Shown here one piece after another: positions 33,854 to 44,089 of a stretch of DNA of 64,000 nt (within the stretch, counting starts at the first letter, position 1; each line of letters starts with the position of its first letter). Location of the stretch: assembly GCA_021292165.1 (NCBI GenBank), contig CM037876.1, positions 285,980,521 to 286,044,520 of the forward strand, written 5' to 3'. The notes below the pieces were generated by a model, which saw nothing but the letters and a program-made list of their open reading frames with translations, did no database searches and was not told the DNA's origin. Source of the stretch: Shinisaurus crocodilurus (lineage: Eukaryota > Chordata > Lepidosauria > Squamata > Shinisauridae). A program made the position numbers and the translations under genes.

Positions 33854-34131
33854 ATGTAATTCATCATTGTGATTATGTTTGTGCATTGCACAAGTGCCAT
33901 CTGCTGGCCAGTTTCTATTATCTATCTTGTTCTCGTTCCTCTCCTACCAGAGATTGGACATCATCATGGCAAAAAACAGTCTTTACATATGGCCACTCTA
34001 AACAATGATGTTGTATTGCCCCCAACAGATTCTTTAAGGTTTCTCACCCAAGACATTCTTCATCATACCTATCGCACAGCAACATGTCTGCCTACCCCTG
34101 CCAGAATAATCTCACCTTTTGTTCTGTATCA

Positions 34132-34222
34132 CAATCAGCCCCAGCCAGCATGGTCAGTGGCGAGGGATGATGGGAGCTGTAGTCCAGGTTATCTAGAGAA
34201 CACCAGGTTGGGGAAGGCTGTT
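34132..34222. mobile_element. Right half of family A MITE
   Basis: AATCAGCCCCAGCCAGCATG through CACCAGGTTGGGGAAGGCTG. Confidence 0.7.
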
Positions 34223-34374
34223 CTACATTTTCACTGCCTGTCCCATTCAAATTACTTTGGGTTGGATCAAGACCAAGGCTGGGCTGCCTGAAGCAGAGAC
34301 CCCCACCCCTCCTCCTCACAGCAGACCCCTCCAGACCCGCCCCCCATTCTACACAAGGTGGGGGATCCCTGACT

Positions 34375-34457
34375 TGAATTGCTGTGAACCACCCAGAGAG
34401 CTTTGGCTGTTGGGTGGTATAGAAATGCAATCAATCAATCAATCAGTCAATCAAAAA
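34375..34457 (+). repeat. LINE 3' tail with AATC repeat
   Basis: TGAACCACCCAGAGAGCTTT and GGTGGTATAGAAATGCAATC followed by (AATC)n. Confidence 0.6.
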
Positions 34458-34606
34458 TAAGCCAACTGTGTTTCCATTGCAAGGGTCAACCACCACCATT
34501 TAGCTGTGTTAAAAGATGAGATAAGGAGGTCAGTCACTATGATGCATTGCATGAAGTGGTATAGAGGCAAGGGCAATTGGCTTATGCTTCTTAATTTTTT
34601 CCATAG

Positions 34607-34770
34607 GTTCTTATTATTTAATCACTACTTACGGGGCAGTAGAGCTTATCAAGAGCTATGACAAGATCACCGTCACCCGGCAGCTAAGCACCGAGGTTCA
34701 AGATTCCATCCACCGCTGGGAGAGACGGAGAACGCTTAACAAAGCCCGGGCGTCCCGATCGTCGGTTCAG
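34607..34770 (+). CDS. RIN3: RIN3 exon: VPS9 C-terminal part
   Basis: This 164-nt exon has acceptor TTTTTTCCATAG ending at 34606 and donor GTCAGA at 34771. It encodes GSYYLITTYGAVELIKSYDK and ITVTRQLSTEVQDSIHRWER, then RRRTLNKARASRSSVQ. The YYL.T.YGA stretch is the second VPS9 catalytic motif; its tyrosine contacts the Rab switch region in characterised family members. The exon ends on a codon boundary and joins DFIAIS of the last exon. Confidence 0.96.
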
Positions 34771-34956
34771 GTCAGAAGATAAAACAGAACACACTCTTTC
34801 ATTTTACTGATCTATTTTTGCTTATTTTACTTAAAAGATTTATATATCACCCTAAAAGTTTTATATTTTCACCAGCTTCAAAGGCAGTTTACCAACCAAC
34901 CCACCCACCCACCCCACACACACACAAAACACAAGATGGGTTGCATATATAATCTA

Positions 34957-35662
34957 CTAGCTGTTGCCCACGACTGCGCTCGTGTGGATTTTAGGATTTT
35001 GTACAATTGTTTTTAAAAGAAACATGTATGGAAAAGATGCAGTGTCTCTGACTGAAAGTGCAACGTTTAGGCTGGGTGCTGGCAGCAGAAATCTTTTGTG
35101 GCAGAAATATCTGTTCTTAAAGAAAAATCAGGTTAATCCTGAGAGTCTACAGGTGATGAAGAGTGAGCATGCCAAGTTTGGGGTAGATCCGTCTAAACGT
35201 GATGGAGCCTATGATGCCCCACACACAACAGTCAGTCATTTTAAAAGTTCCCTCCATTTTCACCCTGTCATGTAAACTTTTCACCCCCTCAGAGAACATT
35301 CTAGATGGCCTAGAGGAGATTTGCATACCCAGCCCTATTGGCCCTTGCAGGAATTCATATGAACATTCTATGGGCTATTTGCAGAACTGCTGCTATTGGC
35401 TCCTGCAGCAAGTTGGCTCCTGCAGCAATTATGAGGTGAGGCCTATTTGCAGAACTGCAGGTATGAGAGTGGGGTGATTTTGCCCCCTTTTTTCACCCCT
35501 TTAGGGATGGAATTTCCCAAAATCCTTCCTTAGTGGGGGTCTACGTCATAAAAGCAATGTCCCTTCAAAATTTCACGTTCCTAGATTAAACGGTTTGAGC
35601 TGGGCGTTGTCGATGAGTCAGTCAGTCAGCCAGTCAGGACACCTTCTTTTATATATATAGAT
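34957..35662 (+). repeat. Unclassified repeat K, long copy
   Basis: Starts CTAGCTGTTGCCCACGACTG and ends near GATGAGTCAGTCAGTCAGCC and TATATATAG. It shares the CTAGCTGT...CGC start with 55043. Open frames are short. I could not assign it to a class. Confidence 0.55.
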
Positions 35663-35673
35663 AATGAATTTAG

Positions 35674-35876
35674 GGGGTGAGGGCGTAGCTCAGAGGTAGA
35701 GCACATGCTTGGCATGCAGAAGGTCCCAGGTTCAATCCCCAGTATCTCCAGACAGAGCTGGGAAAGACTCCTCCAGAAACCCCGGAGAGCCATTGCTGCC
35801 AGTCAGTGTCGACAATACTGGGCTAGATGGAGCCATAGTCTGACTCTGTATAAAGCAGCTTCCGATGTTTCTATGA
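35674..35876 (+). repeat. tRNA-Ala-like SINE, full length
   Basis: The head GGGGTGAGGGCGTAGCTCAG carries box A; box B reads GGTCCCAGGTTCAATCCCC. The anticodon-loop region CTTGGCATG resembles tRNA-Ala. The body contains CTGGGCTAGATGGAGCCATA and the tail runs to CTATGAG. The extra 130 bp show it is a SINE and not a tRNA gene. Confidence 0.85.
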
Positions 35877-36055
35877 GTAACAGCATGCTTCTTTCTTTTT
35901 TAAAAAAATGATGCTGAGAAAGGGATAACTATTTTGATGCCAGGTGAACCACCAATGGGGCTCCACCACTGAGAAGGCTCTTTCTCTGGTTGCCACCTGC
36001 CTTACCTTGGATGGTGGGAGCACCTTGGGGAGAGTTTCCAAAGATAACCTAAACC

Positions 36056-36352
36056 AAGGGTGCTGAACCTCTTTCAGCCCAAGGGCCAATTCAATTTTGG
36101 AGACGCATTTGAGAGCTATGTTGCAGCCATGTGCAGGGTCGAAGGCAAAAGGCACGAGGCCAAAAATACCAGAAATGCCAGCATATTTTATCTTAAAGCT
36201 CTTGCTGCTGGTAATTAAGCCTTAGGAGAGGCATTTCAGTCTTTTAGGGAAGGGGGCATGGCGATCAGGGGAACTCTGGCGGGCCAGATTTGGCCCCCAG
36301 TTAGGCTGGATTTGGCCCCCAGGTGGGCCTGAGGTTCAGCACTCCTGTACTA
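36056..36352. mobile_element. hAT-like MITE (family I), inverted copy
   Basis: AAGGGTGCTGAACCTCTTTC at the left and TGAGGTTCAGCACTCCTG at the right, with AGATTTGGCCCCCAG and AAATACCAGAAATGCCAGCA inside. Confidence 0.7.
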
Positions 36353-36734
36353 GGGCTTGTGAAAGTGATTCTCACTACCTTTCTAGATAAGCAACATTGT
36401 GTACACCTACTTTATACCGACACAAGCCAGTGAACACTACATGAGAACAAGTCCTTGTCTGTTTCCCTCCCATCCTATTCGACTTGTGTGTTCTCATTTC
36501 CTCCACTTTAAAGAATGCTGCAGACTTGCTCCGTCTGCACAATTTCCCACAGTACATGCACAGGCTGGTATGAGAGCATGCACTCCTTCTGCTTCTTGGG
36601 TCCTAAGCCATATAGCTTTCAAGGTAAGCACTGGCACTTTGAGTTTTGCTTGACAATGGGCTGGAAGCCAGAGAAGTTATTTCAACAACAGGGATTTATG
36701 TTCCTAATAACTAGTCCTAGTCAATAGCTTGGCA

Positions 36735-36900
36735 GCTGTATTTTGAACAAACCACATTTTCCAACCCACCTTCAAATACAGCCCCACAAACAGTGTATTA
36801 CAGTAGCCAGTCCTAGATGTGACAAGAGCATCAGTGACTGTGACCAGGAGGAGATGCAAGAGATACTGCAGTTCGCGCACCACTCTAAGCTGATGAAAGT
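36735..36900 (-). repeat. Unclassified LINE-like fragment
   Basis: AGTGTATTACAGTAGCCAGT and GCATCAGTGACTGTGACCAG correspond in order to 52465-52545, which also continues further. Confidence 0.45.
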
Positions 36901-36970
36901 GTTGTGTGCCCGGCTCCTGGCTCTCTTCTAGTCAACTACCTTTATTATGCAAACTACAAACCAGCAAGTA

Positions 36971-37213
36971 CAGACATGCCTTGGATTGAGAGCATAATTC
37001 GTTCCCGAAACGTGCTTGTAATCCAAAACACTCTTATATCAAAACGAAATCCCCCCAAAAAAATTTGTACAGAGCTTTTTAATTGAAGCCGTACTACAGT
37101 ACTTGTATTGCAAGACGCTGCTTGTATATCAAGTCAAAAAAGTTTAAATAAATATTTAAAAATTTGCTTGTCTTGCAAAACGCTCTCAAACCAAGTTACT
37201 TGCAATCCAAGTA
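36971..37213. mobile_element. pogo/mariner-type palindromic MITE
   Basis: CAGACATGCCTTGGATTGAG at the left. The right end is degenerate after TTGCAATCCAAGTAA. Confidence 0.85.
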
Positions 37214-37854
37214 ATTTAGGCTACAGACAGTATCCTCATGCAGCCAAAAGAGGGCTCCTGCCCTACATCCAAGACTTTAAATAAATAAAACCATAGTTTG
37301 GCTGTTCGTTCCCATGTGCTCCCCCTCTCTCTCCCACCTCCCTGTGTGAGCTCCACACTCTCACTTTCTGGTTTGATCAAACCATAGTTTACCGTGGCTT
37401 TAACCAAGGTAAAGCATAGTCTGCCTACACACCTGAAATGGAAACCATGTTTTGAACATGATTGCTAGTTTGGGTTTGGAGAGCAACAATGGCTTGATCA
37501 AACTGAGAAGTGAGGGAGATAATGGTGGTATGTGAGGGAAGGAACAAGAAGTAAGGGAAGGGAGGTATCCCACAGCGATTGTGACTGAGATAGCTGTTTT
37601 ACTGCCACTATTTGCTGTCACAGGCCACATGGAGAGTGGTGGAGAGCTGCCTGTGGACCGCCTGTGCCCCACCCCTGTACTAGACCTGTTCCTTAACTAA
37701 GAAGCACATCTACCCTCTACCCTGGTCCCAGACCCACTCCTAAAGCTCCTTCCCTAACTTTCTGTCCTCTAGTATATATACTCCTTTTCCCTCTTACCTT
37801 GACATTCCATTGTCCAAACCATTCCCTCCCACTCATGCACACTGAGAGATTTAG

Positions 37855-37978
37855 GGCACAATCCTAGGCATGTTTAGGCAGAAAAAAGTCTGACAACTCC
37901 CAGCATTCCCCAGCGAGCATAGCTGGGAGTTGTAGAATCCCCCCCCCCCCCTCTAAACATGCATAGGAATGCATGCTT
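37855..37978. mobile_element. Palindromic TTAA-target MITE (family E)
   Basis: TTAGGGCACAATCCTAGGCA, the inner ACAACTCCCAGCATTCC / GCTGGGAGTTGTAG hairpin, a poly-C run, CTAAACATGCATAGGAATGC and TTAA. Confidence 0.7.
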
Positions 37979-38339
37979 AAGCTTAAAAGCAGTTTAAGGT
38001 TTCCTGACCTTCAACCACATGGTGGCAGCAAAGATTACTTTTTCTCATCTTAAAAAAAGCTCTTTGTACATTGGTCATTTTCATCAGAACATGACAAGCA
38101 GCCTTAGTCGAAGCACTTTTGTTACTTTATTATGTATTATTGATATAGCACCATCAATGTAGATGGTGCTTTATGGGCCCATAGCCACTGGGACTGATGG
38201 GGGGCACCCCCAAAATAATTTATCTGCCCCCCTAAAAATTTTTTTACAAACAAGTAATTAAATTTATTATGGATGTTTTAGGAAATGAACAGGAATGCAG
38301 GGTGGGAGGATAGGGGGTGGAGATCACCTCCGCCACTCC

Positions 38340-38416
38340 TCCTGCTCTGCATTGGAAGACCATAAGCCTCCGGATTCAGGGGCTTACAGGCATCAGAATA
38401 GGATTGTGCCCTACAT
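38340..38416. mobile_element. End fragment of family F
   Basis: AGCCTCCGGATTCAGGGGCT and ATAGGATTGTGCCCTA are the reverse of the left end of the copy at 10201. Confidence 0.55.
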
Positions 38417-38713
38417 GAGTTAAGGGGAGGGTGTCTTGCAAAGTGTGTATGTGTGTGTGTAGGAGAAGTGGTGATGCATCACCCTCCGTGGTGATTCTGC
38501 TGGAACAAATGGCACTCCTGGAAGAAAAACAACAGAGAGAAATGCTCCCCCTCACAAAGCCCAGGCATAAGGGTAGAGGGGGCACATAGGCTGGCTACAG
38601 GCCTGGTGCTTTAAGTAGTAACTTAAACTAAAGGCCGTCTTGGCCTCAAGGAACTTACAGTCTAAAGGGAGAGACGCAATAGAAGGAGAGGATGGGAAAG
38701 GGGATGTGAGGTA

Positions 38714-38966
38714 CAGTCATGCCTTGGATTGAGAGCATAATTCGTTCCGGAAACGTGCTTGTAATCCAAAACACTCTTATATCAAAACGAAATCCCCCCA
38801 AAAAAATTTGTACAGAGATTTTTAATTTAAGCCATACTACAGTACTTGTATTGCAAGACATCACTTGTATATCAAGTCAAGAAAAATTAAATAAATATTT
38901 AAAAATTTGCTTGTCTTGCAAAACGCTCTCAAACCAAGGTATTACTTGCAATCCAAGGTATTACTG
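38714..38966. mobile_element. pogo/mariner-type palindromic MITE
   Basis: CAGTCATGCCTTGGATTGAG to CAATCCAAGGTATTACTG, with TA on both sides. Confidence 0.9.
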
Positions 38967-39098
38967 TATTGATGATGAAGAATTGTTATATTATACGCAG
39001 AGTGGCTTCCAGAAAATGGTAGACTTGGAGTTTTAAAATGTGGGGTCCTGCACAAGACCCTGGCCCCCTAGAGATCACTCAGTAAGCCAGAGTAACTA

Positions 39099-39432
39099 GG
39101 GGCTTTTCTACATGAGACATTGACTATGCGTTTGTCATTCCCTACTCATGATTGTTTACGGGTTCTTTAGATGGTGTCGTGACACTGCAGTTTTGATTGT
39201 TTTTAAACAGCACTTTCAGAGAGTTTTTTTAGAGCAAGGAAAGTGTGGTATTATTTAAAGAAAACAAAATAAAACCCTATTTCCGCTTGTGTATTTATGC
39301 TATTCTGCTATAGCACAGTGCCACCTAGAGGTTATATAGCAGAACAGGAAAGGAAATGCTCTGTGTAGTGTTTGGATCTCAATTCTGCAACGAAACCGAA
39401 AGTAGATTAACAGCTTCATGTAGAAAAGCTCC
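39099..39432. mobile_element. MITE family H, full copy
   Basis: Inverted ends GGGGCTTTTCTACATGA and TTCATGTAGAAAAGCTCC. 334 bp with no coding capacity. Half copy at 2429. Confidence 0.65.
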
Positions 39433-39448
39433 AGCTGGAGTACTCAGA

Positions 39449-39887
39449 GATTCATAGAGTTGGAAAGGACCCCAAAGGTCATCTAGTCCAACCCCCTGCT
39501 CACACAGGACATCCACTGCCACCACATCCCTGATAGGTGTCTATCCAGCTGCTGCTTAGAAACTTCTAACCAAGGAGAGTCCACCACAATCTGAGGGAGT
39601 CTGTCTGACTCTCAGTAGCTTGTACTGTCAGGAAGTTCTTCCTGAGGTTTAGTCAAAATTCTTGTTTTTGTAATTTGAACCCATTGGTTTGAGTCCTACT
39701 CTCTGGAGCAATGGAAGACAAATTTGCTCCATCATCTATGTGACAGCTCTTCAAATATTTGAAGACGGTTATCATATCACCTCTTAATCGTCTCCTCTCC
39801 AGTCTCCATCTGCCCAGCCTCTTCAAGCTTCTTCCTCATAAGACTTGGTCTCCAGGCCCCTCACCAACTTTGTCACCTTTATTGTGC
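39449..39887 (-). repeat. CR1 LINE 3' region
   Basis: TCATAGAGTTGGAAAGGACC, CATCTAGTCCAACCCCCTGC, TCAGGAAGTTCTTCCTGAGG and CACCTCTTAATCGTCTCCTC, reversed CR1 that ends 63 bp before the last RIN3 exon. Confidence 0.82.
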
Positions 39888-39950
39888 ATTGAGAGTGCCA
39901 TGTTGTATATTCCTAATATCAATATTATCATTTGTGCTCCTTGTTTCCAG

Positions 39951-40259
39951 GATTTCATCGCCATCTCTTTTATGGAAGCTGATGTCAAGACAAGGACACT
40001 TGCCTACCGGACTGACTTGACAACCCATCAGCTGAATCAACAGTGTGCCGAGAAGTTTGAAGTCTCAGAGCCTGAGAACTATGGGCTGTTTGTTCACATC
40101 GATGACAAGAGCATGCAGCTTGATGAAGATGCCCTTCCTCACCGCATCAAATCCCACCTCCTGAACAAGGAACCCAAGCCAACGTTCCACTTTATTTATA
40201 AGCCAACAGGAGGTGAAGAGATGCTGGTTCCCATTATCAAGGAGCCAGATGATTTATAA
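39951..40259 (+). CDS. RIN3: RIN3 last coding exon: Ras-association domain and stop
   Basis: Acceptor CTCCTTGTTTCCAG ends at 39950. The frame runs 102 codons to a TAA at 40257-40259. It encodes DFIAISFMEADVKTRTLAYR and a compact ubiquitin-like Ras-association domain: the LTTHQLNQQCAEKFEV helix, GLFVHIDDKSMQL strands, then PHRIKSHLLNKEPKPTFHFI. In RIN proteins this domain binds GTP-loaded Ras and couples it to Rab5 activation. The C-terminal tail (TGGEEMLVPIIKEPDDL) is short and acidic. An open frame extends upstream of the acceptor from 39759, but that part is CR1 repeat and not exon. Confidence 0.96.
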   Translation, partial: DFIAISFMEADVKTRTLAYRTDLTTHQLNQQCAEKFEVSEPENYGLFVHIDDKSMQLDEDALPHRIKSHLLNKEPKPTFHFIYKPTGGEEMLVPIIKEPDDL

Positions 40260-40490
40260 CAGCCACATTGCTCTGTTGTAGCAGACTCATCTCAAAGGGT
40301 TGTGATGTTTCTCTTCTTTCAAAGCATTCTGATCTCCACTGGTAGTGGAAATGCAGCTTCTGATCTGTATAGCAGTGGAGACAGAACTTGCAATCTTCCG
40401 TTGGGGGCATTTTTGCAACAGATTTGTGACCATAAATGGAATATTCCTAGCGAAGTTTACTCTTGGAAAGGGTGGAATCCTTGAATAATT
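40260..40490 (+). other. RIN3: RIN3 3' untranslated region, proximal part (end not located)
   Basis: This non-repetitive sequence directly follows the TAA and is presumed 3' UTR. No AATAAA was found before the palindromic element at 40485-40604; the first AATAAA-like hexamers are inside or beyond repeats at about 42717 and 43108. The true transcript end is therefore unknown and the UTR may include the palindrome. Confidence 0.55.
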
Positions 40491-40604
40491 AAGGGTGCAA
40501 GCCTATGCATGTATAGACAGAAAAAAGCCCTACAACCCCCAGCCGAATGCTGGCAGTTGTAGGACTTTTTTCTGTCTAACCATGCATAGGATTGTGCCCT
40601 TAGA
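40485..40604. mobile_element. Palindromic TTAA-target MITE (family E) just after the RIN3 stop
   Basis: TTAAGGGTGCAAGCCTATGC to GCATAGGATTGTGCCCTTA. The arms AGACAGAAAAAAGCCCTACA and TGTAGGACTTTTTTCTGTCT are almost perfect complements around CCAGCCGAATGCTGG. Confidence 0.8.
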
Positions 40605-42065
40605 AACTCAAATCATGAGGGAATGATGTAGCCTTTGCACCCGTTGTCCTGGTACAAAGTAGGTAGGCTTGACATTATGGGCATCATGGCAACATCTTAA
40701 GCCATATAGCACCGAATCCACAGTATTATCAGACATGGTTCGGGGCATTTTGGTGCCTGGGGCGGAAAATCCAAATGACCCTCCCAGTAGTAGTAAACAA
40801 ATTAATAATAGACTAAACCAGGGTGCACAAACTTTCTGACCCAAGGGCAACGTCTGTTGTCAGCAGGGGGCCTGGGGACTGCACATGTGCACACACATGC
40901 GTATGTGCGTGCACACACGCACACGCACACACAAGATCATTACTAAATAATTTACAATGTCTTTGATGAGACTCTCTGACATTTTCCTCCTGAGGTAGAA
41001 ACTGACTCTGGATGTTGTAGAAGTTATATGCGTCTGCATAAAACTTCAGAGTCTAAGTAGACATGAAAAGAGACACGGAGCTGCCACCATTCCCTGTTTC
41101 ATTGCTATTCTTCCTTATCACATCTAGTTGAACACAACATGTGACATGATGACCTTGTGCTGTACTGTGCGTTGCCCCACCTTTGCCTCACATGGTTGGC
41201 TTTTGGGGGCAGAGCAAAACGGCATGCAGGGACGTCATGCATTGTGTTCCCTGAGACATTACAGAAAACAGACATGGAGCTAGCACATGAACAGAAATGG
41301 GAATTTTTGTGCTGTTGAAGACACAAATCAGAACCAAGAATCAGATCACACACTGTGGTAGAAATTTTTCCATTTAAAATCTACCCCAAGGTCTCTTCCC
41401 ATAATCCTTCACCAGTATCACACCTAACAGTTTAACACAGGGGTAGGCAACCCATTGCCCTCCAGTTGTTTTGGACTACAACTTTGGTGCTTGTTGGAAC
41501 TGTAGTCCGAAACATCTAGAGGGCACCAGGTTGGAGAAGGCTGGTATGGATGAGACTGACCCAGAGGGACCAGTGGTGACTAGGTATGAGGCAGATCCAT
41601 TTGTTCCTCGAGGAGAAAGGAAGGCAGAGATATAGGAAGAGAACAGAGTATAGAGAGAGGGTCAACAAAGCCAGGTTCTAGAAGCAAGAGCCTGAGGCTG
41701 AGATTCTGCGTTCTGCAAATGGGAAAAAGAAACAATCAGAACTATAATGAGGGGTCTGGAGCTAAGAAAAGAAATATCTACCATGTAATACAATATACTT
41801 CTTGTGAGTTGCTACCACTGGGTTAAATGGTGCATATTCTTCTGCTGTTGGTCCTCTGCACATTTCACCATGTTTACAGAATGTGGGTCTTTAGAGTGAT
41901 CCAAAGCCAACTCTAGACAGCCTGGATATATGAAGCTAAACTCTTGTATGTTGTACATCTCAGCACCTAATGATGTTTGCAGTATACACTTATAAGCACA
42001 TGATGCATACAATTGTTTGGCCTCTAATAATGTATCCAGGGAGTGCATACATATGGATTAAAAAA

Positions 42066-42480
42066 AAAAATGAAGAGCCATGCTGGATCAGACTAAGGGT
42101 CCATCTAGTCCAGCATTCTGTTCACACAGTGGCCAACCAAATGCCCGTGGGAAACTCACAAGCAGCAGCACCGTCCTGCCCTATTCCCCAGCAACTGGTG
42201 TACATAGGCATACTGCCTCTGATACTGGAGGTAGCATATAGTCATCAGGACTAGTAGCCATCGATAGCCATATCCTCCATGAATTTGTCCAATCCCATTT
42301 AAAGCCATCCAAACTGGTGGCCATCAGCTACAGCACATCTTGTGGTAGTGAATCCCATAGTTTACCTATGCTCTGTGTAAACAAGTCCTTCCTTTTATCC
42401 GTCTTGAATCTCCCACCAATCAGTTTCATAGGATGACCCTGGGTTCTAGTATTATGATAGAGGGAGAAAAAGGCCTCTCT
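42066..42480 (-). repeat. CR1-type LINE 3' region
   Basis: AGAGCCATGCTGGATCAGAC, GTCCATCTAGTCCAGCATTC and ATAGTTTACCTATGCTCTGT. It begins after an A10 tract at 42061-42070. Confidence 0.78.
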
Positions 42481-42498
42481 AATTAATTGCTTCCCCAG

Positions 42499-42522
42499 CA
42501 CACACACACACACACACACACC
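42499..42522. repeat. (CA)n microsatellite
   Basis: About 12 CA units. Confidence 0.95.
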
Positions 42523-43267
42523 TGCTTGTGGGAGCATAGGGACAGCTGCAATCATTTCCATGATCCGTTAGGCCTGTCACCCAGCTTTTCTTCTGAGCAC
42601 AAATGTTGCAGTAGCAGTTTAACTCAGTGGATTGCAGGCAGAAGTCTTGCACAACTTGCACCAGCAGACAAAAGAAAACCTCAATGGCGGAGGAGGTGGG
42701 AGGCAGGGCAAGAGAAAATAAATTGCCAAATGGACTTTGGGAAGTGCCATCCTTTTGCAATCTTCCAACAATGTGACCTTCCTTTCAGCTTGATGTTTAG
42801 AAATATGTTATCTCTGCCTTAGATACACATCTAAGATTACATTTCATCTACCGGTAATCTGTGCTGCAAAATAAGAACATTTTTCAAATGTTTCTTTAAG
42901 GATGCAATCCTACAGACACATTTCCCTGGGAGTAAATTCCATTGAACTGTAAGGGCCTTATTTGTGAGTCGACATGTATAGGGTTGCACTGTAAATGTAT
43001 TTATTTCCCTGTATTATATTATGTATTTGAATACAGTGTCTGGTTCATGGAGGCATCATGGAAAAAAAAAAGGCTTTGGAGGGCACATGTGCTCACTGGT
43101 CCTCGTAAATAAAGGAACTCAAAGGTTGCAGGATGGCCTTTTAGCAACTCCCCCTTCTGTACTCAGGGCCTGGAAGTGATTCCTCTGTCTTGGCTGTCTC
43201 TATACCTCCTAAGGATGTGGTGTGATTGTGTGATTTTATAATATAAAGCCATGTTGTTTAAAATGGT

Positions 43268-43640
43268 TATTTATTTTATTACATTTATATCCTGGCTTTT
43301 CCCCCTCTTGCAAGGTACCTTACATAGTCCTTCTCCTCTCCATTTTTTCCTCACAACAACCCTGTGAGGTAGGTGAGGCTGAGAGTCAGTGAGTGGCCCA
43401 AAATCACCCAGTGAGCTTCATGGCCAAGTGGGGACTAGAACCCGGATCTCCCGAGTCCCAGTCCAACACTCTAACCCAGGGCTCTCCAACCTTGGGTCAC
43501 CAGATGTTGCTGGCCTACAGCTCCCAGCATACCCAGCCAGCATGGCTAATGGCAAGGGATTATGAGAGCTATAATCCAGCAACATCTGTGGACCCAAGGT
43601 TGGAGAGCCCTGCTCTAACCACTACGCCACAGTGGCTCTC
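43268..43640 (-). repeat. tRNA-derived SINE split by a family C hAT MITE
   Basis: The body TCACAACAACCCTGTGAGGT...GGCCCAAAATCACCCAGTGA and head CTAACCACTACGCCACAGTG are interrupted inside the head by 43477-43612. Confidence 0.85.
43477..43612. mobile_element. Palindromic hAT MITE (family C), perfect target duplication
   Basis: CAGGGCTCTCCAACCTTGGG to CCCAAGGTTGGAGAGCCCTG. CTCTAACC lies immediately on both sides (43469-43476 and 43613-43620). Removing the element and one duplicate restores the uninterrupted SINE head. Confidence 0.93.
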
Positions 43641-44089
43641 GGTGCTATCATTTCTCCTGGAATATATGCTTCTGTGCTAAATAACGCAACCCGTTAAAAG
43701 CCCATTCAAAAGCCTTAAACTGATCCTTAAATGTCACCAGTTTCCCCCTGAAAATGCAGCTGTTAGGATATGGGTTGGGAATCTGTGGCCCTCCAGTTGG
43801 ACTTCAGCTCCCATCAGCTGCAGTGACAGGGTAGCTAGGCATCCTACTTAACAGTGGACAGTCCTCTGTTTTGGAGAGCTGGTCCCCTATTTAAAAGTAT
43901 CCTCTGTTTGATGGGCGGTGCAGTCCAAGCCTGGTTCAAAATCAAAGAACCATGAGGAGGGAGAGCGGCAGGAAGGGGCCATGAAGTTTCCCATCAGCAG
44001 TGAACACCTGGGCAGCCGACTGAGCAGGCACTCCGGTCACCTGGTCACACTGTTCCCTACCGTGGAGAGAAGTGTAGTATTTCTATTTA

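Larger units (their letters stand above)
27734..34606. other. RIN3: RIN3 intron with LTR-type insertions
   Basis: 27870-28240 looks like a degraded LINE UTR. 28505-29270 and 32320-32962 look like solo LTRs without clear target duplications. 29276-29840 is a solo LTR. 30480-30960, 31030-31170 and 31540-32070 hold nothing that I recognise. Confidence 0.55.
34771..39950. other. RIN3: RIN3 last intron
   Basis: It holds repeat K (34957-35662), a SINE, a family I MITE, two mariner-type MITEs, family E and H elements and a CR1 end that stops about 60 bp before the last exon. 36360-36740, 37220-37850 and 38000-38300 have no recognised content. Confidence 0.6.
865..40259 (+). other. RIN3: RIN3 gene, 3' part (seven coding exons, start codon outside window)
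   Basis: Seven exons spliced in order give about 840 residues. The order is end of SH2, proline-rich linker, RIN-homology region, VPS9 domain, Ras-association domain. Splice phases agree at all six junctions (carry-over of 2, 1, 1, 1, 1 and 0 bases). Proteins with this layout are RIN1, RIN2, RIN3 and RINL, which load GTP on Rab5-type GTPases at early endosomes and bind active Ras. I choose RIN3 over RIN1/RIN2 because of the VPS9 stretch MLLNVEYMMELMDPALQLGE, the RRRTLNKARASRSSVQDF junction and the RA segment CAEKFEV...ALPHRIK. These fit my knowledge of RIN3 better; no alignment was run. About 150 N-terminal residues are missing upstream if the protein has human RIN3 length (just under 1000 aa). 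No promoter is in the window. Confidence 0.88.
40605..44085. other. 3' flank of RIN3
   Basis: A family A fragment at 41446-41546, a CR1 end (42066-42480), a family G copy (42899-42990) and a split SINE (43268-43640). 40605-41440 and 41550-42050 have no recognised content. I saw no exon of a neighbouring gene. Confidence 0.55.

Noticed and set aside
35681..35745. Possible tRNA-Ala gene (box A, box B, GGC-like anticodon)
   Set aside because: It is the head of a SINE with a 130-bp body and tail, and the same tail occurs with decayed heads at 1661 and 23955.
39759..39950. Upstream extension of the last RIN3 frame
   Set aside because: The open frame runs into reversed CR1 sequence; the TTTCCAG acceptor at 39950 and phase 0 fix the exon start.
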